Origin: Owenia fusiformis
Taxonomy: Eukaryota; Annelida; Polychaeta; Sabellida; Oweniidae
NCBI GenBank assembly: GCA_903813345.2
Contig: CAIIXF020000002.1
Coordinates: 26,791,223-26,855,222 of the forward strand
DNA: 64,000 nt
Direction of reading: 5' to 3'
Part shown: piece after piece, positions 11,336-22,559 of the stretch
Layout of the letters: the number at the start of each line of letters is the position of its first letter
Numbering within the stretch: position 1 is the first letter of the stretch
Made by a program: the position numbers and the translations under genes
Notes under the pieces: model-generated
Databases searched by the model: none
What the model was told of the DNA's origin: nothing
Seen by the model: the letters and a program-made list of their open reading frames with translations, nothing else

Positions 11336-12491
11336 TGTTCATTAATTGTAAATATATAGTGACACGTATCTCGTAAAGTGCTAGACAAATTCGCTAGATA
11401 TTGTATATAGAATTTTCTGTTTTGTAATTTTAGGTATACAGATTAATTTTCTGCACAAAGTGATAGGTAGACATAAACTACTTTCAATTCACAAAAGGTC
11501 CAAAAGAATTTTCATATGATGAGCAAATATAGCCTTTGAAATATCAGTTCTATTGAAAGCTATGTGTCTAATCTTAATATCAATACCAAAGAAAGGAAAC
11601 GTGATTGGATTTTGAATTGATCAATAGGAACTGTACCATCGCTCCAAAAAGTATGGGTTCGATATCGATATCAATTAAAAAATCGAGAAAGTGTCAACTA
11701 AATCGAATTGATAATTAAATGTCTTGTCCGAGTACCTGCTACAGAAAGGTGCAAATTGTGCATTTGAAAAGTCACGCATGAACAATTATGGTTCGGATTG
11801 ACTTTTAGAGTCTGTGTTTGCTAGCAATACCAAGCGTCATAAGTATAAGAGCTATGGATAATACTTGTATCTTACAATATGCTAATTGAAAATAAAGAAT
11901 AAACAGGTAAAATTTGTCAAGAGTCCAGTTAGATTTAAACAAGATAACAAGTTTGCCTTGCATTGCACACATTTTGCCTCGCATTCGTTTTCAGCGCTGG
12001 TGATGTAAAACGTTTTGTTCGATTTCTTTGAAAACTCGTTGACAATCGTGATCCGCTCGATTACGCTGGTTACCAAAACGGTTCGTTTTGGTAACAAAAT
12101 GTCGGAACGTCGAAGGTACGATTTTTCTTTTTTCCTTATTTCACGCGTTGTAAATGAAAATGTTGCTAATCAGAATAGCGTTAATCTTCACATCAGACTT
12201 TGACAAATACTTGAAAATGTTCATACATTACATGTGGGAACACATTGAAATCGAGAAATTCAATGGCAAAATGGCAAATAATCCAACTCCAAGGTTTATA
12301 CTTACCGTTGCTCAGACATGCATATCGAATATTTCCCGATTACCATTACAGGTACTTATGATATAATTCCTTTATTAAAGCCACACACACGCATTTTAGA
12401 GGGATTTCAAGAAATACTTCTCAAGAAAATAGTCTTACCTTTGTATTAAGATGGGTTTAAGTGCCAAAAACAGCTGATCCATCCATGGATA
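11336..12491. other. Intergenic DNA with one perfect 12-bp palindrome
   Basis: No gene seen. At 12069-12095 two 12-bp arms (GTTACCAAAACG and its inverse) flank a 3-nt spacer. The open frames around it lack any family motif. Confidence 0.5.
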
Positions 12492-12493
12492 TA

Positions 12494-12920
12494 CAGGGTG
12501 TCCAATAAATAAAGTGAAAGATATTGCAACTTTCTTAATATTGCACCAATCTTGATGAAATTTTCAGAGTTTGTAGCCCAAACCTATTTACCTTTATTCT
12601 GTGAATTTAAAGCGTCTTCTATTTGATTGGCCAGAGTTGTGGTTGCTATAGCAACCGAAACAACAAAATGGCGGGGCAAGTTTGTTTACGTCACAACTTT
12701 CCAAAACATTTATTCTTTCTGATAGCTTTATTCATACTCCCAGGTCTATTACTATCACAAATACAATATAAAAACAGTCCTAAAGTCCCATTGTTATAAA
12801 AATAAGCTATTCAACATAATGTCCATCTCTAGCTATACACTTCTTATGCCTATTCACCCACTCTCTAAACACACTTTCAAACCCATTCTTGCCCATTTCC
12901 TGAAGTCTTGTTGAGACATG
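12494..12920. mobile_element. Truncated mariner-type element
   Basis: The left end is TA plus CAGGGTGTCCAATAAATAAA. It is collinear with 7507-8345 but without the nested insertion, and similarity stops abruptly after AGACATGT, where a tRNA-like sequence begins. It carries the inverse of the C-terminal transposase tail. Confidence 0.85.
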
Positions 12921-12990
12921 TAAGTGGCCCAATGGATAAGGCTCTGGAGACGCCCAAGCACACTTTTGTTGGTTCGAACCCCGATTTCTT
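12921..12990 (+). mobile_element. tRNA-Arg-like SINE head or tRNA pseudogene
   Basis: GTGGCCCAATGGATAAGGC matches a tRNA A-box/D-arm region of the Arg type, and GGTTCGAACCCC, 40 bp later, is a good B-box. The anticodon arm between them does not fold properly, and the acceptor stem cannot be closed. A SINE head is the more likely reading because it abuts a transposon junction and the tail continues AT-rich. Confidence 0.6.
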
Positions 12991-15363
12991 TTTTATTATC
13001 TCTGGACCACAATATTTTTTCAAATCTCTTTTTATATAACATATAGTCATATCTATTACTTTTGGGGGTTTTAGATCATAGATACATCGTCTGTGTGTTA
13101 CTTTAATGTTCCAGATATATGAGCAACGGTGTACACCAAATATGTACTTTTCACCTTACTCAATGTAGGTGGAAAAACAATTAGTTGATTTAAAAAAACA
13201 ATAGATAAAACTGATCAGTGCTGATGAGATAAATGTCTTTAATGTCTTGATTACTATCTTATAAGCAGCAGCGAATGTAGCAGGTTCAATGTGGGACCAT
13301 CGAATTCAAATTCAATAAAACCTACACAAATGTTACGTCTTTAGCCTTATCTTTGTACTTGTCTTCAAAGGAAATATAGCAATGGTCTCTTCTGATGGCT
13401 TTTTATTAATTACATTGTATTAATCCATGATATATCCAATTCCTATCGCTACGGGAGGTCAAATTCACGAATTACAATTATAGTTTCGATTGTATAATTC
13501 CTTTTTGGGGAACATTGTGACTTTATTTAATCAGAGAAACCGAAAATCGAATCCTTAACCTCCAACTGGCGTTTTGGCTATTGATCATTGGTATTTATTT
13601 CGTTTTTGTCTGTTATAGCATACGGTCATATCGATAATTAATTATAGTCGCAGGTCATTTGCTGGAACTGGAGATTACAAAGTATTTTTATGACGGGGGT
13701 ATTGTACTTTTATTTTGCCAAACGTGTCTGTGTCTGGTTGTGGTATTGAATAAGTATGGAATTAAAGATTTAAGGTGCAGAATGCCCTTGCTTAACTTAA
13801 CAACGAGATTTCTCTTCTAAAGAAATTCCACTTGTTTGTTAAATTATCAACAGATATATTTCATATCCATTTTAGACCAGGATGGACTGATCTTACTTTT
13901 TCTCTACTAATCAATTTAAATACATATTAACCATAATTGCTTAATGCGTTATTTGTTGATCTCATTCAAGGCACGGATATATTTAATTTTTCTATATTAT
14001 TTGTATTGTACAAGTTGACAAGTTCAAACATTTCAGTAATTAAAGAAAGTACTGTACATAAAAAGTACAACAGTCTATTTGTATATGGTAATACGGGCTT
14101 ATCTGAAATCAATTTGTTATATCATTGCATAATTTAAAGTATCTAATTGCAAAAATAGTAAATAAGTCATGATTTAGTATATACTCGTACTCCATGATGT
14201 GTAAATCAACTACAAACTTTGACCTTGACCCAGGAATGTAATTTAAGAGGTCATTCGTTAAACAATACACCATCAGACACACAACTTGCGATCAATGAAA
14301 TATAAAAACTTTTATTAAAAAACTAATTACATATAAACGTTTCATAAAGTACCGATTATTTTTCCCGGGAGTGTATTCACTTATCTGGCTGTTAAAAATC
14401 TTCTGTCGCTTATTTATAATGAACTGACTGGGAAACTTCGTGAGTAAAGTAGTAAGTGGACGTAATTTTTGTAAAGAAATGACTACAGATCTAAAAGTAT
14501 GAAGTTAATCATACAACTTCGAATGTCACTGTCGGTCATGAAAAGAAGTGTTTAAAGATAATTACTAAGTACATGAGATGGATTCCATTTTAAACATTTG
14601 AATTACGATAACGAATGGAACTATCTGGGAACCAATAATGCATTAAGTTCTTGATGAAAAGTAATTCAAACTTTCTTGAATAAAAAACAATTAAATCCAC
14701 ATCAATATATAGATCGCAATCGGCCAGTGAATGATAACCTAGAAAGAGATTGCGCTCGTAGAGCGATGAAATTTGTTGGTCGGTGTGAATCTACTAAAAG
14801 CCTACTCCATATGGAAAGGCAATCAAACAATAGAGTGGATGAGATCTAAAACAACCAATCAAGATATAACACAAAAATTGATCGAATTCATACATTGGGA
14901 TAACTATATTGGAGTGTAATTGTTTTATTGGGATATAGCCGCATCAACTAAAACAAACGCTGGTGAAGAATTAATAGATTAAAACGATATTATTCCCACT
15001 GATATAGCACTCTCGGTATTAGGAGAACTTTATACAGAGAAGAAACAATTCAGACCGTGATTTAGAGTCCTCATTAGAAGTCCAAACGTTCGCAATTTCA
15101 ATGAAGCATTCTCATTTTAAAGACAAAATACTTTCAAGAGCTGTGTTTTATAGTAGCTGTCAATATTTCGTCAGGACATCTTTTTAAATGCGATTGCAAC
15201 ATATTGCGACTTGATAAAAGATTGCCAATTTGTAAAAGTGATCATGAACATAAACAACGGCTAGCACATACATGATGATCATGCACAAAATGTACACACG
15301 GAAAAGAAAATAAACGTTTAGATTTCTTCATAAAATAATAGCGAGTCTCATCTTAACTTTACG
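12991..15363. other. Intergenic DNA upstream of the first GPCR gene
   Basis: AT-rich, no gene recognised. The stretch at about 14850-15000 shares short blocks (AAGATATAACA, ATTAAAACGATA) in the same order with 17520-17650, as if a 5' region had been duplicated. No TATA box could be assigned with confidence. Confidence 0.4.
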
Positions 15364-16542
15364 ATGTCGGCACCGAACGTTACTAAGTCGAATTTGAATT
15401 TTACCGAGTTACCATTTAACGTTAGTGATTCAAACATGAGCGTAACGGAGTCGCTGTTGTACGATGACGAAGCACAAGAATTTGACAACGAAGAAAAAAC
15501 GTGGATGTTCGGGGCACCGTTGCTTCTTGTGTTTGGAACAATTAGTAACATTCTCATCATCATCGTATTAATGAGGAAGAAATTCCGTAAATCTTCGTGG
15601 GGACTGTACTTGACGACTTTAGCCGTTTGCGACACTCTCCTGCTGTATATGTTCAGCTTGGACTCTTGGCTTCAAATCGTCTTCAAGGTTTGGATATCGG
15701 ATGAAACAGTCGCCGGGTGCAAGGTGTATCGATTCGTCAGCTACTTTCTTGTCCACTTTGTCGCCTGGATTCTCGTAGCGGTCAGCTGTGAGCGTATTGT
15801 ATTCATCTACTTCCCCATGAAGGCTAAGATTGTCTGTCGAAGGCGAACTGCTTGTATTGTTTTGGGAAGCATTGCATTTATCCTCACTGGAGTGAACGCT
15901 CATATCTTCTGGACGTTCTCGCTCACAGAATATGATGGCTTTTATTATTGCGACCTCGTGGATAATATCGCTGAGTTGATGGGTCCTCAGTTTGTGATTA
16001 TATTCTTATGGCTTGACCTCAGTATTGCGTCTCTTGTGCCCTTTATCTTGATGATTACCTGCAATATTACAATTATTGCGCGGTTAATCCAGTCTGATCG
16101 CCAACGACGTGCAGCGACATCTGATGGCGCCCAGAAAAGTAGCACGACATCTATCGCTATCATGTTAGTCTCTACCGCCACGATGTTTTTAATACTGACC
16201 CTCCCTGTAGCTATCTGCATGGTGTTATCACTCAATGATGAATTCACCTCTACTGGCAACAACATGGACAATCTGTATTTTGCCAAAAGAATTGCAGAGT
16301 TCGTACAACAGATCAACAGTGTGTTGAATTTTTGGCTGTATTGCCTGACTGGAAAAGCCTTTAGGACAGAACTGAAGGCGATGCTTTGCTGTGGAAGATT
16401 TAGTCGCACACCAGGGGTCTCTAACGCTTACGTCACGCGCTCCACTTCTGCAACCACTCAAGTTGAACACAAACCTAAAGACGTGAAAACGAATGGTCAA
16501 GACAATACCGTTAAAAAAGCACAAGACGATACCAAACTCTGA
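15364..16542 (+). CDS. Class A (rhodopsin-like) peptide-type GPCR, intronless, copy 1
   Basis: Seven-helix plasma-membrane receptor, 392 residues in one exon. The N-terminus is acidic and has four N-glycosylation sequons (residues 5, 12, 19, 24). TM1 covers about 48-70 (with the conserved GxxxN, GTISN). TM2 follows LTTLAVCDTLLLY. The disulfide Cys is in AGCKVYRF before TM3, and its partner Cys is in YYCDL of loop 2. The usual DRY is ERI (SCERIVFIYFP). TM6 has LTLP in place of CWxP, and TM7 has NSVLNFWLYCLTG in place of NPxxY. These are features of neuropeptide-type receptors of the FMRFamide/TRH-receptor-like assemblage; the ligand is not predictable. The palmitoylation-type MLCC follows helix 8, and the tail is Lys-rich. 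AATAAA lies at 16716. A close copy is at 22560-23765 on -. Confidence 0.93.
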   Translation: MSAPNVTKSNLNFTELPFNVSDSNMSVTESLLYDDEAQEFDNEEKTWMFGAPLLLVFGTISNILIIIVLMRKKFRKSSWGLYLTTLAVCDTLLLYMFSLDSWLQIVFKVWISDETVAGCKVYRFVSYFLVHFVAWILVAVSCERIVFIYFPMKAKIVCRRRTACIVLGSIAFILTGVNAHIFWTFSLTEYDGFYYCDLVDNIAELMGPQFVIIFLWLDLSIASLVPFILMITCNITIIARLIQSDRQRRAATSDGAQKSSTTSIAIMLVSTATMFLILTLPVAICMVLSLNDEFTSTGNNMDNLYFAKRIAEFVQQINSVLNFWLYCLTGKAFRTELKAMLCCGRFSRTPGVSNAYVTRSTSATTQVEHKPKDVKTNGQDNTVKKAQDDTKL

Positions 16543-16715
16543 TTTATTACTCTGTATTCAAGACGCTCGAAAATATATATTATTTTGTTGTGTAAATGTG
16601 TAATTCACAAGCTTATCATCTAGTCTAGATCTGTTATCAAGATGGCCTTTGAATGATTTTCTTTTTAAAATATTGTAAATTCATTACATATATCTCAATA
16701 GAATGCTAAAGCATC

Positions 16716-16721
16716 AATAAA
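16716..16721 (+). terminator. Polyadenylation signal of GPCR copy 1
   Basis: AATAAA 174 bp after the GPCR stop codon. Confidence 0.6.
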
Positions 16722-18265
16722 TGAAGGATAAATGATAACTATTTTTTGCGTATGTTTTACGAAGTGTTACGAATGGCTACTTTTATTCGCCAAAATGCGT
16801 TGGGTCTCGCAAAAAACGTTGATCTCCCGGTCAGCGATTAAAAAACGCAAATAATTAAATTCAAATATGCCTTCAAATAGAAGAAAATGTTTTCCGACGA
16901 ATAAGATTTATTCCAACGGATGTAAACGCTCACAAACTCATCCAAACTAACATCTTCAACGATGTTCGACGTACACATGACTTACACTACACGTAGCTAC
17001 ATTTCAAAATCTCTCTTTGGGAAGCGTAATTTGGCAGAAATTCCCGGCATGTGAATACCATTTTCACGAGAGTGATTTGCAGGTAGATACCATTTTCGTG
17101 AGAGGGATCAAACTGTTCTCCGTTGTTATTCACCTGGAAGTAGTAGTATCGACAAACGTACTTAACTAAGAGGAGGGAAAACCCCATGATTCAATTATTA
17201 ATGACAAACAATTTCGTCCTTTGTGCACCTCCTTTCCCGGAAGTACTTATCCTCCATCTTGGTTTTCAACGTTTTCAAATTGACCTAGTTTTAAACCAAT
17301 CAACGATCGACTCGCTGAACCAATCAGCGACGATGTCATCTCAATATAGATTTACATTATAAGCGTATGTCATCTTTGAACTCTGGGGTTTCTCCCCCTC
17401 TTTACTTAACTCATCACCTTTAATGCATCATTTCCGGTTGTTATTGTGATGTGTTATCATCACGATTTGACCAAGTGCTACATTTACCAATAAAAACATG
17501 TTCCATTAAGATATAAGGCTAAAGCAGTAGATTGATGGGATGTCGAAACAAGATATAACAAATTCAATGGATGAATCTAGTACAGTTAAGATAATACTGC
17601 TAAAACAAATAAAAGTGTTGGATTAATGGATTAAAACGATAACCCTGGTATTGACATAATAATAATTGCCGCGAAGTGTAGATTGACGTAGATGTCCGAA
17701 AGTTGTCTTCATTGTTTTTTGTGATTATCCTTTTTCACTCTGACTTCCTAATTAAAGATTGACATTGATTTTTATGTAGATTTTTGCACCATAACACCCC
17801 AGTCACATTTGCTACGGACGCCGTGCGGTTACCATTTCTGCGGTCAGTAACATTTCTACACTCGCCGTAGAATTTCTGCGGTCAGGTACTTTTGCAGTCA
17901 CATTTCCTACGGCAGCCGCACGGCGAATTTTGATGATTTAATAAAACCACGGTTGTCATGCGGCCTTTTAAATGATAAATCACGGTCGCCGTAAGGTCTC
18001 CCTACAGAGGGCGTAGTTTTTTCGGATACAAAAGCAGATGCAATGTGGACCTTCGGCAAACGTACGTTGACCATACAGAAATGTCGTACAAACGTTAATG
18101 CTCAGTTTTGTAATAATTACATCATAATGTAAGTGCAATTTATAAATGATAGTTAAAGTGCTAGGATATAAAGTCAAATAAAAAGTGATGAGAGAAGCCA
18201 AGACCCCGAGTAACTTAGGGAATCTGGTCACATATTATGACAACTCTAGTAAATGCTATTACGCC
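16722..18265. other. Intergenic DNA between the GPCR copies
   Basis: Two CCAAT boxes (near 17296 and 17320) stand before a CRE-like GATGTCAT and ATATAG near 17335-17350, a promoter-like cluster with no gene after it that I can recognise. At about 17795-17930 a G/C-rich imperfect foldback begins AGTCACATTTGCTACGG and resembles the end of the foldback at 25957. Confidence 0.4.
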
Positions 18266-18483
18266 ATGCCCCCAAAAGAAGCAACGCGTGTTAGAGGAAA
18301 GAAAGAACAACGATGCCATTCCTGATGAATAAGGTGAGGAAGAGGAAGATGATTTGCCTGCCATTCAGAAGAGTGTATACAATAGAATTTTATGAGGCCC
18401 ATTCATACCTGTTTGACATCCGCCATAAAAAATACCGCAATAACAAAAAGATGGGGGTCCAACTAAACACGAATAACTGTTAA
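18266..18483 (+). pseudogene. MADF-domain protein remnant
   Basis: Starting at an ATG at 18266 there is a short basic leader, then stops. After a frame change the last part (about 18370-18483) reads YEAHSYLFDIRHKKYRNNKK. This is the core of a MADF domain (pattern YLYD.RHKDYKN), a DNA-binding domain found in host regulators and in the accessory proteins of Harbinger/PIF transposons. With frameshifts and stops it cannot make a working protein. A transposon origin is likely from the context but not shown. Confidence 0.5.
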
Positions 18484-18671
18484 GTTAGCCTTGTACCAGA
18501 TGTTTGAAAATCAAGGATTGTGAGTCTCCTACACCACCGTTTTCCTTCAAACTTGGAAGCAAAACAGAAATGCCTTAATGTTGGTACATAACTCTGTTAT
18601 ACAGGGCGCTTCTCACAGCTGAAGACCCAAACGCCGCTACTAAATGGAGGGACTCAATACAATAAACCAAT

Positions 18672-19133
18672 GGGTCAAGATTGCAGTAGAAAATCCCATT
18701 GACGACCATTATAACGTTTCATTCCATAATATATTCATGGGCACAGATCTAGCTCAGCGAAACAGTGCCCAGTGTTCATTGGAGTCTTGTCTAGCTTGCC
18801 GTTACAAAATAAGCATACGGTGACCACACCGTTTTTGAGATAACTGAATCTGGAAAGAGCTACAACCGTAAAGCTACAGGTACCTGTTTCAGAAATTTAT
18901 TCTGCTCTACATAGTCTCAAAAATCACTCCGCCATCTCTAAAAATTCTGTTTCTAACCAAACTTGTAAATGTTTCCTGATAGATTAGTACTTACCCTATC
19001 GAGAATAAACCTTGATTCATTTATCAAACACTAGATGGCGCTGCGACGGGACAGAAAAGGAGAAAAAGCTTTTTTATACAGAAAACCAAATAACCAACGG
19101 TAACCGCTAGTATCCCTACTCCGGACTATATTC
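18672..19133. repeat. Long direct repeat, left copy (462 bp)
   Basis: It starts GGGTCAAGATTGCAGTAGA and ends CCGGACTATATTC. It is nearly identical to 19997-20457 in the same orientation; the differences are a few small indels and substitutions. Confidence 0.9.
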
Positions 19134-19996
19134 TAATAGTGACACGGTTGAATGATTTTGTGCCAGAAATCTTGTTTTTCTTAAACATTAGAGTGTTTCA
19201 AGACTTTTTGTGCAATTTAAGCCCAATCGCACCATTAGAAGAGCTTTTATAGCTGCTTTGTTAACCCCGGGGTCATTTATTTTACGGCCATGCAGTTTTA
19301 TACCTAACTGACCATTTTTGCAATAGAAATACTGCTACTCGCTATGGCTTAACAAAAATTCACAATATTTAGCTTGTCAAAACGTTTATTCGTACTTCCA
19401 TGATGTTTATTGCCAAAATCACTGAACCATGAAACAAAAAATGGTCAAATCTAGTCATTTTTGATCAAAGATTACCCCAATTTATCCATTATTTAGTGAT
19501 TAATTTTCAGTCAATGAGCGTCTATATTAAATTATCATATCAGTTTTGCATAGCAATGTTCTTGTTTTAATTACATGCAAATTAGTAACTGTTTTCAGCC
19601 ACATTTAGTCATTCTATGGGGTTAAATGTGTCAATTTTGTCATATATTTTCCAGAAAAATTCAGACACAAAGGAAAAGCTGTATTACATGCTATGATAAT
19701 GGCTAAATGCTTAAATTCGGTAATAATTTGATAAAAGCCTGTCAACAACCTCTTAAAACCAGCACTAACAGCCCTCTTGTGCTATCCTATAACAAAATAC
19801 AGGCCAAAAATGGTTAAAACCTGTGATTTTTAGGTAAAAAATGAAAAATGCTGAATCAGCGAAAATCTAAATGGCTAATTCTTCGGATAATTTTATTTTT
19901 CTTAGAGATGCAAGGTACACATTGCTAAGAAAGTGTAATTTTTACAAAAATAACGCTATTTCCGACCCTAGTACTGTCACCACCCTGTTGCTAATA
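19134..19996. other. 863-bp segment between the direct repeats
   Basis: AT-rich, no ORF of note. CTAATAG occurs at both inner borders (19133-19139 and 19991-19997). The whole 18672-20457 unit could be a non-autonomous LTR-type element (small terminal-repeat retrotransposon) or a duplication with an insertion. It has no TG/CA ends and I see no primer-binding site. Confidence 0.45.
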
Positions 19997-20457
19997 GGGT
20001 CAAGATTGCAGTAAAAAATCCCATTGACGACCATTATAACGTTTTATTCCATAATATATTCATGGGCACAGATCTAGCTCAGCGAAACAGTGCCCAGTGT
20101 TCATTGGAGTCTTGTCTAGCTTGCCGTTACAAAATAAGCATACGGTGACCACACCGTACCGTTTTTGAGATAACTGAATCTGGAAAGAGCTACCACCGTA
20201 AAGCTACCTGTTTCAGAAATTTATTCTGCTCTACATAGTCTCAAAAATCACTCCGCCATCTCTAAAAATTCTGTTTCTAACCAAACTTGTAAATGTTTCC
20301 TGATAGATTAGTACTTACTCTATCGAGAATAAACCTTGATTCATTTATCAAGCACTAGATGGCGCTGCGACGGGACAGAAAAGGAGAAAAAGCTTTTTTA
20401 TACAGAAAACCAAATAACCAACGGTAACCGCTAGTATCCCTACTCCGGACTATATTC
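19997..20457. repeat. Long direct repeat, right copy (461 bp)
   Basis: Partner of 18672-19133. CAATG is found outside both ends (18669-18673, overlapping the first bases, and 20457-20461), a possible 5-bp target duplication. Confidence 0.9.
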
Positions 20458-22559
20458 AATGCACCGGCAGAAAGGCAATTTTGTTTTGCTTTTTCTCATA
20501 AATCCCTGGCAGTGCTATTCAAGTGAGTGCCATTCTTCAACATAATCCGAGACACTACATGGGCATTCGGCTTTAAATGCCGTGCGTAACATCACTATGA
20601 TTTTATTTTCACTGTAAGCAATTTTCACTGTAAGCAAAATCAACTTATTTTAATGGCGGGAGAAATAAAAAGAGGAAATCTTTTTAATAAATCCAAAATT
20701 ATAACAAAATTTATTTTTGAGAATCTCTAAAATTATTTTTAGGCGTAGGAACATTAAATATTGTAAATGAATGGTTAAAACATGTTTTAAAACTTCGCAT
20801 AGTGCCTTTAAAGCAGGTTTAACGTCGCCCTTACATTCTAAAATAAAGCATCAGATGCAACAAATATACAATCATGTGGTTACCTAAGGAAGAACTTTTA
20901 GAACACGTCTAATATAAAATCCACACATGCAACTTACACATGGAAATCTATCGCGCGTGATACACCAATATACATATGTAATATATGTACATGTATATGT
21001 TTTTTCATTCAGAATTAGAATATTAAATTAAAATTAGAACGTCGTATGTGTAAAGTGTTGCAATTCGTGATAAAAAGGGATAGGCCTACTGTATATTATT
21101 TATTTTATAGAAATATATTTATCTTGTCAACCGTTACTTTTAATATATGTAACTATGTGAATATATTTATTCCTATAGGAAAAGTGACACATTCCAAACC
21201 AATTAACAAATTAATCCAGCGCTGGATTTGTTCATTTCATGCATTTTTTATCTTAACGCGTACGCAAGTATAGATATACTGTCATCCGACAAAGTATAAG
21301 TACAAGGATATTAACACATTAGCTACCTTGATGTAGAACGTCAACAGGCCTCGGGTCTCCAGTGATTAAATAAGTATAATTTCCATTTGATTTACTCACA
21401 TGGCAGGGGATGGAAACGCATGGGGAATTTTCGTAGCGTACAACAGGAAATACTTTACGACAGCCGACATTTTCCTTGACACATTCCAATATAAACATGC
21501 AAAGGTAGTTGTAGCTTTATTTAGACGTCTTTAAATATTGTAAATGAATACAGTCGGCGACTTTTCGCTTCGAAGTGTTCATTAATACATGTATACTTCT
21601 TTTCGGCTGGTTTTATGAAGCCGTCTCCTGCGGGAAAAAATTGTAAGACTTTCAAAGAATAATCGGTTTGTCAATCACATTTCTGCTCCGAAACTGTACG
21701 AATAACATAATCAATAGGAAACATGATTTTCTGGATTGGTCTCTTCAGCAGCTATCGTTGCCATTCTTACTGATAACAAGAAAAATAAATGTACGTTGTA
21801 CGGTTTACATCGATCACTCGATTCAGTTGTATTTCCTTTTTTAATATTCACAAAGTACACATTTACTCACAATAGCCCAATGATTATTCTTTGGAAACGT
21901 TTTGACATAACAAATTCAAGAGGTGGGTCTGTGGCCAAAGCTTCCCTCTGTCCATGGACAGGAAATTGAAATGCGAATTCGATATCTAAATATAGTATCA
22001 AAACAATTTACCACGAGATAAGTACGTCGTAAATTTTCACAATTTTTTAACAAAAATGAATAATAAAACACTGAGTATGAAGTGCCAAAAATCTAAAGGA
22101 ATTCATAGATAGCGTCTTAATATAACATAAAAATACATTGTAAGACAAAGTGGTTTAAACTTTACATCGGGCCTTTAAGCCTCTAATTGAACATATATAT
22201 ACATGTACAACAACGTAAGATGTAGAAATACAATGATTTAATGCAATAAATACAATGGTTGCACTTGAACAAAAAGAGATCATTCGAAGACCGCCCAAAG
22301 TAACCTAAATCTAGACTGATTAACAAAGGACATCGTGACAACATTGGATATACTGTACATGTAGATTCTAATTAGTCAACGTGGTTTGAACTTAACACGG
22401 GGCATTTGAAATATCTAATCAAATAGACAACGATCATAAACATGTTTGGCCAAAAAAACATCCATATTTTGAAATACATGCATTTTTAATATCGAAATAA
22501 AAATATGGACTTTTTTGCCCACCCTGTTTCTAAGAACAGGACTGTTACACATTATGAAA
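20458..22559. other. Intergenic DNA, no gene recognised
   Basis: AT-rich with short TATGTACATG-like runs near 20970-21000. Open frames at 21046-21273 and 21736-21969 show no family motif and biased low-complexity composition. Confidence 0.5.

Noticed and set aside
15619-16524. Open frames antisense to GPCR copy 1 (and the matching ones at 22699-23799 for copy 2)
   Set aside because: Complementary-strand shadows of a well-supported receptor gene.
18672-20457. Calling the direct repeats LTRs of a retrotransposon
   Set aside because: No TG/CA ends, primer-binding site, or gag/pol coding is visible; left as direct repeats with an open interpretation.
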